Source of the DNA: an uncultured Methylocystaceae bacterium
GTDB taxonomy: Bacteria; Pseudomonadota; Alphaproteobacteria; Rhizobiales; Beijerinckiaceae
DNA length: 6,218 bases
Reading direction: 5' to 3'
Assembly: GCA_945956975.1 (NCBI GenBank)
Contig: CAMFKC010000152.1
Span: forward strand, 1-6,218
Below are positions 1 to 5,686 of the stretch, piece after piece. The notes beneath the pieces are model-generated. The model had not been told where the DNA came from. It saw only the letters and a list, made by a program, of their open reading frames with translations, and did not search any database. The position numbers and the translations under genes are program-made. The first letter of the stretch is position 1; each line of letters opens with the position of its first letter.

Positions 1-20
1 CCTCCAGCGACGGTTCCCGT

Positions 21-1949
21 ATGTTCGGACTGCGATCCCGCGCCGCCAGACCCGTGGACGAGACCCCCTCGTCGGGCGGCGGAGTCGATCTGCGCAGCCG
101 TCTTTGGCCTAGTGACATGACGGGCCGCATCCTGCGGGTTGTCGGCACAGTCGCCGCCATCGTGGGCCTGGGCGCAGCGATCGCGCCGTGGACGGTTTCG
201 CGCACGGCGCTTCGCGAAGAAATCGCCGCGCAATTGCGGTCTTCCTCCGGCCTTTACGTCTTCATCGAAGGACCCTCGACCTTCGCGCTGCTGCCGAGCC
301 CGCATGTCAATCTCGGCAAGGTGAATTTCGTCGAGCCGCTGGCCGCCCTGGTGCTCAAGACGGAGAACCTGTCGGGCCGCCTGCGCTGGCTGCCGCTGCT
401 GACCGGCAGGCTCGAACTGCAGCATGCCGAACTGCTGCGCCCACAGCTGACCATCGACATCGATTCCCGTCCGATGACGCGCGCCGGCGCGGTCGTGCGC
501 GCGGCAGACGCCAAGCCCGCCACCCCTGAGGCCGACCGTGCCGACCGCGCCCGGCTCGGGACGATCTCTTTCATCGACGGCGCCGCCGTGCTGCGCCGCG
601 GCGGGGTGGAAGTCGAAAGTCTCGACCACATCGACGCGACGCTCGACTGGCCCACCGTCGCCTCTCCAGCCGCGCTCGACGGCACGGCGACCTGGCGCGG
701 ACAGCGTGGCGCGCTGGCGCTGTGGATCGCGCGCCCCTCCGAAATGCTGCGCGGCGAAGCGAGCCGCGTCACGTTGCAGCTCAAGGCGCCGATTCTGTCC
801 GTGCAGGCCAATGGCGAGGCCGTCTCAGGCCCGCGTCCGCATTTCGACGGCCGCCTGATCGCCTCGACCGATTCGCTGCGCGACGTCGTTCAATTGCTCC
901 GTGGGGCCATCCCGCTGCCGCTTTCGCTTGGCGCCGCGACGCTCGACGCCAAGGCTGACGCCGGCCCCAAGGGTCTGGACCTCGCCGGCGTGCAGTTGAA
1001 GCTCGACAATTCGACGTATGAAGGCTCGCTGTCCTGGCGCGTGGACGACCAGCGCCCGCAATTGTCGGGAACGCTGGCCACTGGCGCCCTCGACCTGCGC
1101 GAGATGCTCGGCGCCCTGCCCTCAATGGTCGACCGCGACGGGCATTTCAGCCGCGACGCGATCGCCTGGCGCGACCAGAGCGCGCTCGACATCGACCTGC
1201 GCTTGTCGGCCGCGCGCGTCGTGTGGGATCGTCTGCAGGCTCGCGATGTCGCGGGCGCGCTGCTGCTGCGCGCGGGCCGGCTCGAGGCCTCGCTGGCGGA
1301 CGCCTCGCTCTACAAGGGCACCGCCAAGGCGCGCCTCGTCATGGCGCCGCTGGATGTCGGCGGGGTCGAGATGAAGTCGCTGATCGAGGCGCGCGGCGTC
1401 GATGTCGGCGCGCTCGGCTGGGATCGTTTTGGCGCAACGCGGCTCGCCGGCGCGGCCAACGTCAATCTCGCGATCGAAGGGGCCGGCGCGAGCGCCGACC
1501 AGATCGCGCGCACGCTCAAGGGCCGTGGCGACATCGACTTCGACAAGGGTGAAATCGTCGGCCTCGACGTCTCCCGCGTGCTGCGCCGGATCGAGAAGCG
1601 CCCGCTGGCCAGCGGGCTCGATATAAATAGCGGCCGGACGCCTTTTTCGGCGGCGCATATGTCCGCCGAGATCGCCGGCGGCGTGGCGACCGTGACCGAC
1701 GGCCTCGTCCAGGGCGAAGGATTTGGCATGACTCTCGCCGGCGCGGTCCAGATTCCCGAACGCCAGATCGTCCTGCACGCAAATGTCGCGTCCACCGATT
1801 CCAAAGGCGGCCCGAAAGCCGACGCGCCCGCGTTCTCGTTCGACATCGTCGGCCCCTGGGACAGGGCGCAACTCATGCCGGATGCGCCGAGCTTCATCCG
1901 GCGCTCGGGCGCCGCAAGGCCGCTTCTCGCGCCGCGGGCAGCGGAATAG
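21..1949 (+). CDS. AsmA-family envelope protein
   Basis: The 642-residue product fits the AsmA family (E. coli AsmA is about 617 residues). These proteins are anchored in the inner membrane with a large periplasmic part and are linked to outer-membrane assembly and lipid homeostasis. Visible here: a cytoplasmic N-terminus, one hydrophobic segment at about residues 37-57, then a long alternating beta-rich region without further membrane segments. The C-terminal part has the typical AsmA pattern: RTLKGRGDIDFDKGEI at 497-512, then a repeated 'G-x-G-hydrophobic' strand pattern up to about 600. An internal LYKGTAKARLVM stretch near 430 is also AsmA-like. The start is uncertain: ATG at 21 has no strong ribosome-binding site, and an in-frame ATG at 117 (Met33), just before the membrane segment, is an alternative. 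The gene ends 3 nt from the convergent potI. The family call is firm; the specific role and substrate are unknown. Confidence 0.85.
   Translation: MFGLRSRAARPVDETPSSGGGVDLRSRLWPSDMTGRILRVVGTVAAIVGLGAAIAPWTVSRTALREEIAAQLRSSSGLYVFIEGPSTFALLPSPHVNLGKVNFVEPLAALVLKTENLSGRLRWLPLLTGRLELQHAELLRPQLTIDIDSRPMTRAGAVVRAADAKPATPEADRADRARLGTISFIDGAAVLRRGGVEVESLDHIDATLDWPTVASPAALDGTATWRGQRGALALWIARPSEMLRGEASRVTLQLKAPILSVQANGEAVSGPRPHFDGRLIASTDSLRDVVQLLRGAIPLPLSLGAATLDAKADAGPKGLDLAGVQLKLDNSTYEGSLSWRVDDQRPQLSGTLATGALDLREMLGALPSMVDRDGHFSRDAIAWRDQSALDIDLRLSAARVVWDRLQARDVAGALLLRAGRLEASLADASLYKGTAKARLVMAPLDVGGVEMKSLIEARGVDVGALGWDRFGATRLAGAANVNLAIEGAGASADQIARTLKGRGDIDFDKGEIVGLDVSRVLRRIEKRPLASGLDINSGRTPFSAAHMSAEIAGGVATVTDGLVQGEGFGMTLAGAVQIPERQIVLHANVASTDSKGGPKADAPAFSFDIVGPWDRAQLMPDAPSFIRRSGAARPLLAPRAAE
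1600..1617. repeat. 18-bp perfect palindrome inside the AsmA gene
   Basis: GCCCGCTGGCCAGCGGGC equals its own reverse complement and sits in codons for residues 527-533 of the AsmA-family protein. It is followed at once by an unusually AT-rich patch (1620-1652) with codons rare in this gene, such as ATA and AAT. With no unpaired loop it would make a poor RNA hairpin, so a protein-binding site or chance are the alternatives. Confidence 0.5.
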
Positions 1950-1952
1950 GCG

Positions 1953-2732
1953 TCAGCTCGCGCGCTTGCGGCTCAAGACCGAAGACACAAGGAGCGCCAG
2001 ACCTACCGCCGCCAGCAGCAGGCTCGACATCGCGTTGATCTCCGGCGTCACGCCGAGCCGCACCTGGCTGTAGATGCGCATCGGCAGCGTCGTCGACCCC
2101 GGCCCCGAGGTGAAGCTCGCGATCACGAGATCGTCGAGCGACAGGATGAAGGCGAGCATCCACGCGCTCACCAGCGCCGGCGTGAGCTGCGGCAGCACGA
2201 TGCGCAGGAAGGTGGTCACGGGCCCTGCGCCGAGGTCCATCGCGGCTTCCTCCAGCGACCTGTCCATGCCGGCGAGCCGCGCCCGGATGACGACGGCGGC
2301 GAAGCACATGGTGAAGGTCGCGTGCCCCGCGACGATGGTCCAGAAGCCGCGCGAAATCCCGAAGGCGACGAAAATAAGCAATAGCGACAGGCCGAGGATG
2401 ACCTCGGGGATCACCAGCGGCGCGTAGATCGAGCCGACGAAGAGGGTGCGCGTGCGGAAGGCGCCGAACCGTTCGAGCGCGAAGGCCGCGAGCGTTCCGT
2501 TGAAGGTCGCGATACAAGCCGAAATCGCGGCGATCTGCAGGCTGATCTTCGCGGACGCGACGAGCTGGGCATTGGAGAACAGCGACGCGTACCATTGCGT
2601 CGAAAAACCCGCCCAGACGGTGACGAGCTTCGACGCGTTGAAGCTGTAGATCACCAGCAGGACGATCGGCGCGTAGAGGAAGGCGAAGCCGAAGGCGAGC
2701 GTGGCGAGGCGCGGGAGACGGGCGGCGGTCAT
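1953..2732 (-). CDS. potI: Putrescine ABC transporter permease PotI
   Basis: This 259-residue inner-membrane permease is one half of the channel of a polyamine importer (PotFGHI type). It matches E. coli PotI (281 residues, from memory) closely: YSFNASKLVTVWAGFSTQWY at about 29-48, EEAAMDLGAGP at 161-171 (the EAA loop that docks on the ATPase), LSLDDLVIASFTSGPG at 198-212 and the TLPM...GVTPEINA segment that follows. Hydrophobic segments lie near 10-30, 60-85, 97-123, 131-150, 185-205 and 236-253. I chose the ATG at 2732 because the homology begins there and a GGAAGAG ribosome-binding site lies 8 nt upstream. The frame stays open back to 2882, but that extension is encoded by the palindromic repeat and is not permease sequence. 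The gene is last in the potGHI cluster and is separated from potH by the repeat. Confidence 0.93.
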   Translation of the reverse strand: MTAARLPRLATLAFGFAFLYAPIVLLVIYSFNASKLVTVWAGFSTQWYASLFSNAQLVASAKISLQIAAISACIATFNGTLAAFALERFGAFRTRTLFVGSIYAPLVIPEVILGLSLLLIFVAFGISRGFWTIVAGHATFTMCFAAVVIRARLAGMDRSLEEAAMDLGAGPVTTFLRIVLPQLTPALVSAWMLAFILSLDDLVIASFTSGPGSTTLPMRIYSQVRLGVTPEINAMSSLLLAAVGLALLVSSVLSRKRAS

Positions 2733-2935
2733 GGCGCAAGCTCTTCCAGAGGCTCGACTCTGTTCCCTCCCCCCTTGTGGGGGAGGGCTAGGGTGGGGGG
2801 TCGGGGAATCCTGCGATGTTCGCGCGCTTGGACTTCGCCAATCTCGCAAGCGCGCCCGACCCCCTCCCCTGCCCTTCCCCACAAGGGGGAGGGGTTCAGA
2901 TACGCGTTGCGGCGAAGAGCGAGGCCGCTTCCCAT
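2729..2935 (-). CDS. Possible 68-codon linker ORF bridging potH and potI
   Basis: An ATG at 2935 overlaps the potH stop (TGATG). The frame runs through the whole spacer and stops with a TGA that overlaps the potI start (ATGA). An AGGGGG sequence 4 nt upstream (2940-2945) could serve as its ribosome-binding site. The predicted peptide (MGSGLALRR... to ...EPLEELAP) is mostly the translation of the palindromic repeat, including the PLWGRAGEG and LPHKGGG strings often seen in spurious ORFs over such repeats. It has no membrane segment or recognisable domain. It may act only by carrying ribosomes from potH to potI. Several other frames are also open across this GC-rich repeat, so coincidence is quite possible and the product may have no function. 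Confidence 0.25.
   Translation of the reverse strand: MGSGLALRRNAYLNPSPLWGRAGEGVGRACEIGEVQAREHRRIPRPPTLALPHKGGGNRVEPLEELAP
2741..2747 (-). promoter_or_regulatory. Ribosome-binding site of potI
   Basis: On the minus strand GGAAGAG lies 8 nt before the ATG at 2732. This decides the potI start against the longer frame reaching into the repeat. It lies just outside the repeat's palindromic arm, so it stays accessible if the repeat folds in the mRNA. Confidence 0.65.
2763..2896. repeat. Nested palindromic intergenic repeat between potH and potI
   Basis: Two arms of about 40 bp (2763-2805 and 2855-2896) are imperfect inverted copies of each other. They share the core CCCTCCCCC-TTGTGGGG-AGGG, and each arm is itself close to palindromic. 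Nested inside is a perfect 9-bp inverted repeat, GCGCGCTTG at 2822-2830 and CAAGCGCGC at 2847-2855, around a 16-nt loop. In the potGHI transcript this could fold into one long stem or into two separate hairpins. It resembles the dispersed palindromic repeats common between genes of many alphaproteobacteria (from memory, no family name assigned). There is no transposase and no clear target duplication. There is no U-run, so a classical terminator is unlikely. Possible effects are mRNA stabilisation of upstream potG-potH or partial attenuation before potI. Confidence 0.8.
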
Positions 2936-3840
2936 CACGCCCCCTGCCCCTTCGACTGCCGCCGCTCGAACCAGACGATCGGCCCGACCAGCAGCGCGAG
3001 AAGCACGATCGCGCCCGCCGACGCCGCGGGCCAGTCGCGGTTCTCGAAGAAGTCGTTCCACATCGTGCGGCCGATCATGATCGTGTCGGAGCCGCCGAGC
3101 AGATCGGGGATCACGAATTCGCCGACGGCGGGAATGAACATCAGCAGTGCGCCGGCGATCACGCCCGGCAGCGAGAGCGGCAGCGTAACCTTCCAGAAGG
3201 TCGCGAGCGGCCCGGCGCCGAGGTCGGCCGCGGCCTCGCGCAGGCTTGCATCCTGCTTCTCCAGCGAATTGTAGATCGGCAGAACGACGAACGGCAGGTA
3301 GGAATAGACGATGCCGATGACGACGGCGACGTTGGTGGCGTAGATCGTCAGCGGCGTGTCGATCAAGCCGATCTTCATCAGCGCGAGGTTGAGAAAGCCC
3401 TCGTCCTTCAGGATCGCGATCCACGCGTAAACGCGGATGAGGAAGCTCGTCCAGAACGGCGCGACGGCGAGCGCGATCAGCATCGAGCGGCGCCGCGGAT
3501 CGGAACGCGCGATGGCGAGCGCGAGCGGATAGGCGATGACGAGCGCAAGCGCCGTCGACACGCCCGCGATCGCCAGCGATGAGAGATAGGATTCGAGATA
3601 GAGCGGGTCGTCGCCGAGCCCGCGATAGGCCGTCAGCGCAAATTTCTGCGCCTGCTCCAGCCATGCGCCGACGCCATCGGAGAGATTGAAGACCGGTTCG
3701 TAGGGCGGCTGTGCGATGATTGATTTCGACAGCGAGATCTTGGCGACCAGCGCGAGCGGCGCGAGGAAGAACAGCGCCAGCCAGCCGTAGGGAACGAGCA
3801 GCGCCCACAGGCGCCCGCCAGACAGCGCGCCCCTACGCAT
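2935..3840 (-). CDS. potH: Putrescine ABC transporter permease PotH
   Basis: This 301-residue inner-membrane permease pairs with PotI to form the transport channel. It is recognised by strong likeness to E. coli PotH: PFWTSFLIRVYAWIAILK at 128-145, VIGIVYSYLPFVVLPIY at 174-190, the EAA loop REAAADLGAGPLATFW at 201-216, then FIPAVGEFVIPDLLGG at 235-250 and MIGR...ENRDWPAASA. Membrane segments are visible near 12-35, 86-110, 118-140, 170-190, 224-245 and 275-291. The N-terminus is shorter than in E. coli. The ATG at 3840 lies inside the end of potG (8-nt overlap, ATGCGTAG), and no strong ribosome-binding site precedes it, so its translation is probably coupled to potG. Its TGA overlaps a further ATG (TGATG) that opens the 68-codon frame leading to potI. 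Confidence 0.94.
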   Translation of the reverse strand: MRRGALSGGRLWALLVPYGWLALFFLAPLALVAKISLSKSIIAQPPYEPVFNLSDGVGAWLEQAQKFALTAYRGLGDDPLYLESYLSSLAIAGVSTALALVIAYPLALAIARSDPRRRSMLIALAVAPFWTSFLIRVYAWIAILKDEGFLNLALMKIGLIDTPLTIYATNVAVVIGIVYSYLPFVVLPIYNSLEKQDASLREAAADLGAGPLATFWKVTLPLSLPGVIAGALLMFIPAVGEFVIPDLLGGSDTIMIGRTMWNDFFENRDWPAASAGAIVLLALLVGPIVWFERRQSKGQGA

Positions 3841-4903
3841 CGAGCACCACGCAGGCGTCGGGGTCGAAGGCGACCGTCACCGCTTCGCCGGGCTGCGGCG
3901 CGGGCAGCGCGGACGGCGCGGCGACGCGCGCCAGCGCGCCGGATTTCAGGCGCACGCGGAAGATCCGGTGGTCGCCGCGATAGGCGAAATCGTGCACGAC
4001 GCCCGCAAGCCGGTTGGCGCCCGCTTCGCCAGCAGGCGCGAGCCTCATGCGTTCCGGCCGGACCGCCACCGTCGCCGCCGTGCGATTGGCGACATGCAGT
4101 GGCGCGTGCGCCTCGATCGGGCCTTCGCTGGACTCGAGCCGCAATGCATCGCCGCTGCTGGTGGCGACACCCTCGAAAATGTTGATCTCGCCGATGAACT
4201 CCGCGACGTAGCGCGAGCGCGGACGCTCGTAGATCTCCACCGGCGAACCGATCTGCTCGATCTGTCCCGCGCGCATCACCGCGATCCGGTCGGCCATCGA
4301 CATGGCCTCGTCCTGGTCGTGCGTGACGACGACGAAGGCTGCGCCGAGGCGCTTCTGGATGTCCATCAGCTCGAATTGAGTCTCCTCGCGCAGCTTGCGG
4401 TCGAGCGCGCCGAGCGGCTCGTCGAGCAGGAGAAGTTTTGTCCCCCGCGCCAGCGCCCGCGCGAGCGCGGCGCGCTGCTTCTGCCCGCCGGAAAGCTGAT
4501 GCGGCTTGCGCTTCTCCAGCCCCTGCAACTGCGCGAGACGCACCATCTCCGCAACGCGCGCCCCAATCGCGTCGCGCGCGAGCCCGGCCGCCTTCAGGCC
4601 GAAGGCGATGTTGTCGGCCACGCTCATGTGCGGAAAAAGCGCGTAGGACTGGAACATCATGTTGACCGGCCGCCGGTGCGGCGGGACATCGGTGGCGTCG
4701 GCGCCGTCGATCAGCACGCGGCCTTCATCGGGCCGCTCGAAGCCCGCGGCCATGCGCATCAGCGTTGTCTTGCCGCAGCCGGAAGGCCCCAGCAGCGCAA
4801 AGAATTCGCCGGGCGCGATCTCGATTGAGACGCCGTCCACGGCGACAGTCGCGCCGAAGCGTTTCGAGACCTGCTCGAACTGGAGGATCGGCGTTTGCGG
4901 CAA
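3833..4903 (-). CDS. potG: Putrescine ABC transporter ATPase PotG
   Basis: This 356-residue cytoplasmic ATPase energises PotH/PotI. All nucleotide-binding motifs are present: Walker A GPSGCGKT at 39-46, Q-loop Gln85 (MFQSYALFPHM), signature LSGGQ at 137-141, Walker B LLLLDE at 157-162, D-loop ALD at 166-168 and switch His195 (VTHDQDEAM). The SRYVAEFIGEINIFEG stretch at about 230-245 and a TOBE-like region from about 270 (AVRPERMRL) are typical of polyamine ATPases and closer to PotG than PotA; flanking PotH and PotI support this. The start is TTG at 4903, immediately after the TGA of the upstream regulator and in the same frame. No other ATG, GTG or TTG precedes the conserved core, and a GAGGG sequence lies 7 nt before it. 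Translational coupling to the regulator is therefore likely. Substrate is inferred from homology; another polyamine is possible. Confidence 0.93.
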   Translation of the reverse strand: MPQTPILQFEQVSKRFGATVAVDGVSIEIAPGEFFALLGPSGCGKTTLMRMAAGFERPDEGRVLIDGADATDVPPHRRPVNMMFQSYALFPHMSVADNIAFGLKAAGLARDAIGARVAEMVRLAQLQGLEKRKPHQLSGGQKQRAALARALARGTKLLLLDEPLGALDRKLREETQFELMDIQKRLGAAFVVVTHDQDEAMSMADRIAVMRAGQIEQIGSPVEIYERPRSRYVAEFIGEINIFEGVATSSGDALRLESSEGPIEAHAPLHVANRTAATVAVRPERMRLAPAGEAGANRLAGVVHDFAYRGDHRIFRVRLKSGALARVAAPSALPAPQPGEAVTVAFDPDACVVLDA

Positions 4904-5614
4904 TCAGTCGCCCTCGCGCAGCGCCTCTTGCAGGCGCGCTTCCAGCACTCCGGGCTTGAGCAGCACCAGCGCGCCGCGCGTCTTCTCGATCAGGCCCTCG
5001 TGCGTCATCGTCGAGAGCTCGCGCGTCACCTGCTCGCGCCGGCAGCCGATGCGCGCGGCCACCACGTGATGGAACGGCGGCGGGGTCACCACCTTCTCGC
5101 CGGGGTGCCCGGGGCGCGGATGCGAGGAGCGCAGCAATTCGGAATAGAGCCGGTGGCGCAGGTCGAAGATCGCCATCTCCGCGAGCCGCGTGTTCACGTC
5201 GCGCACGCGATGCGTGAGCAGCCGCAGGACCTTGTCGCAGGCGTGCTGGTTGGAGAAGAGGATTTCGCGGAATACGGCGGACGACATGATCGCGACTTCC
5301 GCCTTGGTCAGCGCGGTCACGTTGGCGGAGCGCTCGATGCCGTCGATCGCCGACATTTCGCCGAAGAACTCGCCGGCCTTGATGTCGGCCAGGATGACCT
5401 CCTTGCCAGCCGCCGTGCGCAGGAGAACGCGCACGTCGCCCGAGACGAGGAAATAGACGTCGGTCGACTTGTCCTCGAAGTCGACGATGGTCTCGCCATC
5501 GTCGCACTTCTTCCAGTTCACCCGGCGGTCGAACTTTTCGAAGTCGAAGCCGGCCACGTCCTTGAAGAAGGGATGGCGAACGAGTCCCTGCATGGCCGAT
5601 CCAGAACCTGACAC
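4904..5614 (-). CDS. Crp/Fnr-family cyclic-nucleotide-type transcriptional regulator
   Basis: The product (236 residues from GTG at 5614; 229 from the in-frame ATG at 5593, which may be the true start) has the two-domain layout of CRP. A cNMP-binding beta-roll covers about 14-125, with the phosphate-binding cassette GEFFGEMSAIDGIERSANV at 81-99. Glu86, Arg95 and Ser96 match the ligand-contacting residues of E. coli CRP. A long dimerisation helix follows (about 126-160), then a winged helix-turn-helix at about 180-220. Its recognition helix CRREQVTRELS keeps Arg193, Glu194 and Arg198, the counterparts of CRP Arg180, Glu181 and Arg185, so a GTGA-type half-site is expected. There is no Fnr-type N-terminal cysteine cluster, so oxygen sensing through an Fe-S cluster is unlikely. 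CRP Thr127 and Ser128, which contact the base, align with Val140 and Asn141. The gene abuts potG, which suggests a link to polyamine uptake; its targets are unknown. Confidence 0.88.
   Translation of the reverse strand: MSGSGSAMQGLVRHPFFKDVAGFDFEKFDRRVNWKKCDDGETIVDFEDKSTDVYFLVSGDVRVLLRTAAGKEVILADIKAGEFFGEMSAIDGIERSANVTALTKAEVAIMSSAVFREILFSNQHACDKVLRLLTHRVRDVNTRLAEMAIFDLRHRLYSELLRSSHPRPGHPGEKVVTPPPFHHVVAARIGCRREQVTRELSTMTHEGLIEKTRGALVLLKPGVLEARLQEALREGD
4911..4915 (-). promoter_or_regulatory. Ribosome-binding site for the TTG start of potG
   Basis: On the minus strand GAGGG lies 7 nt upstream of the TTG at 4903 and is part of the last codons of the regulator gene. It supports the unusual TTG start and implies that ribosomes ending the regulator can restart on potG. 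Confidence 0.55.
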
Positions 5615-5638
5615 GCCGCCCCCGCGGCCACGGGCGCA

Positions 5639-5666
5639 AATGTATCAGACGAACGCCCATCGTCCA
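5639..5666 (-). promoter_or_regulatory. Weak sigma70-like promoter candidate for the regulator-potGHI cluster
   Basis: On the minus strand TGGACG (5661-5666) and TACATT (5639-5644) are separated by 16 nt; each matches the sigma70 consensus at 4 of 6 positions. It lies in the only non-coding gap upstream of the regulator. An inverted repeat GACGA-N7-TCGTC (5648-5664) covers the spacer and could be an operator, but its arms are short and it does not match the CRP consensus. Both are suggestions only. The cluster may instead be transcribed from upstream of folD. Confidence 0.25.
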
Positions 5667-5686
5667 TCGCGTTGCGGCAGGAGCGT

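Noticed and set aside
1621..1630. TATAAAT-like internal promoter in the AsmA gene
   Set aside because: There is no acceptable -35 element at the right distance and no gene start downstream that would need it.
1122..1871. Long minus-strand open frame (249 codons) opposite the AsmA gene
   Set aside because: The product is low-complexity, rich in Arg, Ala, Gly and Asp, has no recognisable domain, and mirrors the codon bias of the AsmA gene on the plus strand.
2733..2882. N-terminal extension of PotI by 50 codons
   Set aside because: The extension is the translated palindromic repeat. Homology and the ribosome-binding site both point to ATG at 2732.
2763..2896. Rho-independent terminator or CRISPR-like repeat between potH and potI
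   Set aside because: There is no T-run after the stem on the minus strand, and there are only two inverted arms rather than regularly spaced direct repeats.
2701..3582. Plus-strand frame of 293 codons across the repeat and opposite potH
   Set aside because: It is a highly charged Arg/Asp/Glu-rich translation typical of the reverse strand of a GC-rich gene; potH on the other strand is clearly real.
3968..4828. Plus-strand frame of 286 codons opposite potG
   Set aside because: It lies antisense to an intact ATPase with all motifs, and its composition (Arg, His, Leu, Asp) is that of a shadow frame.
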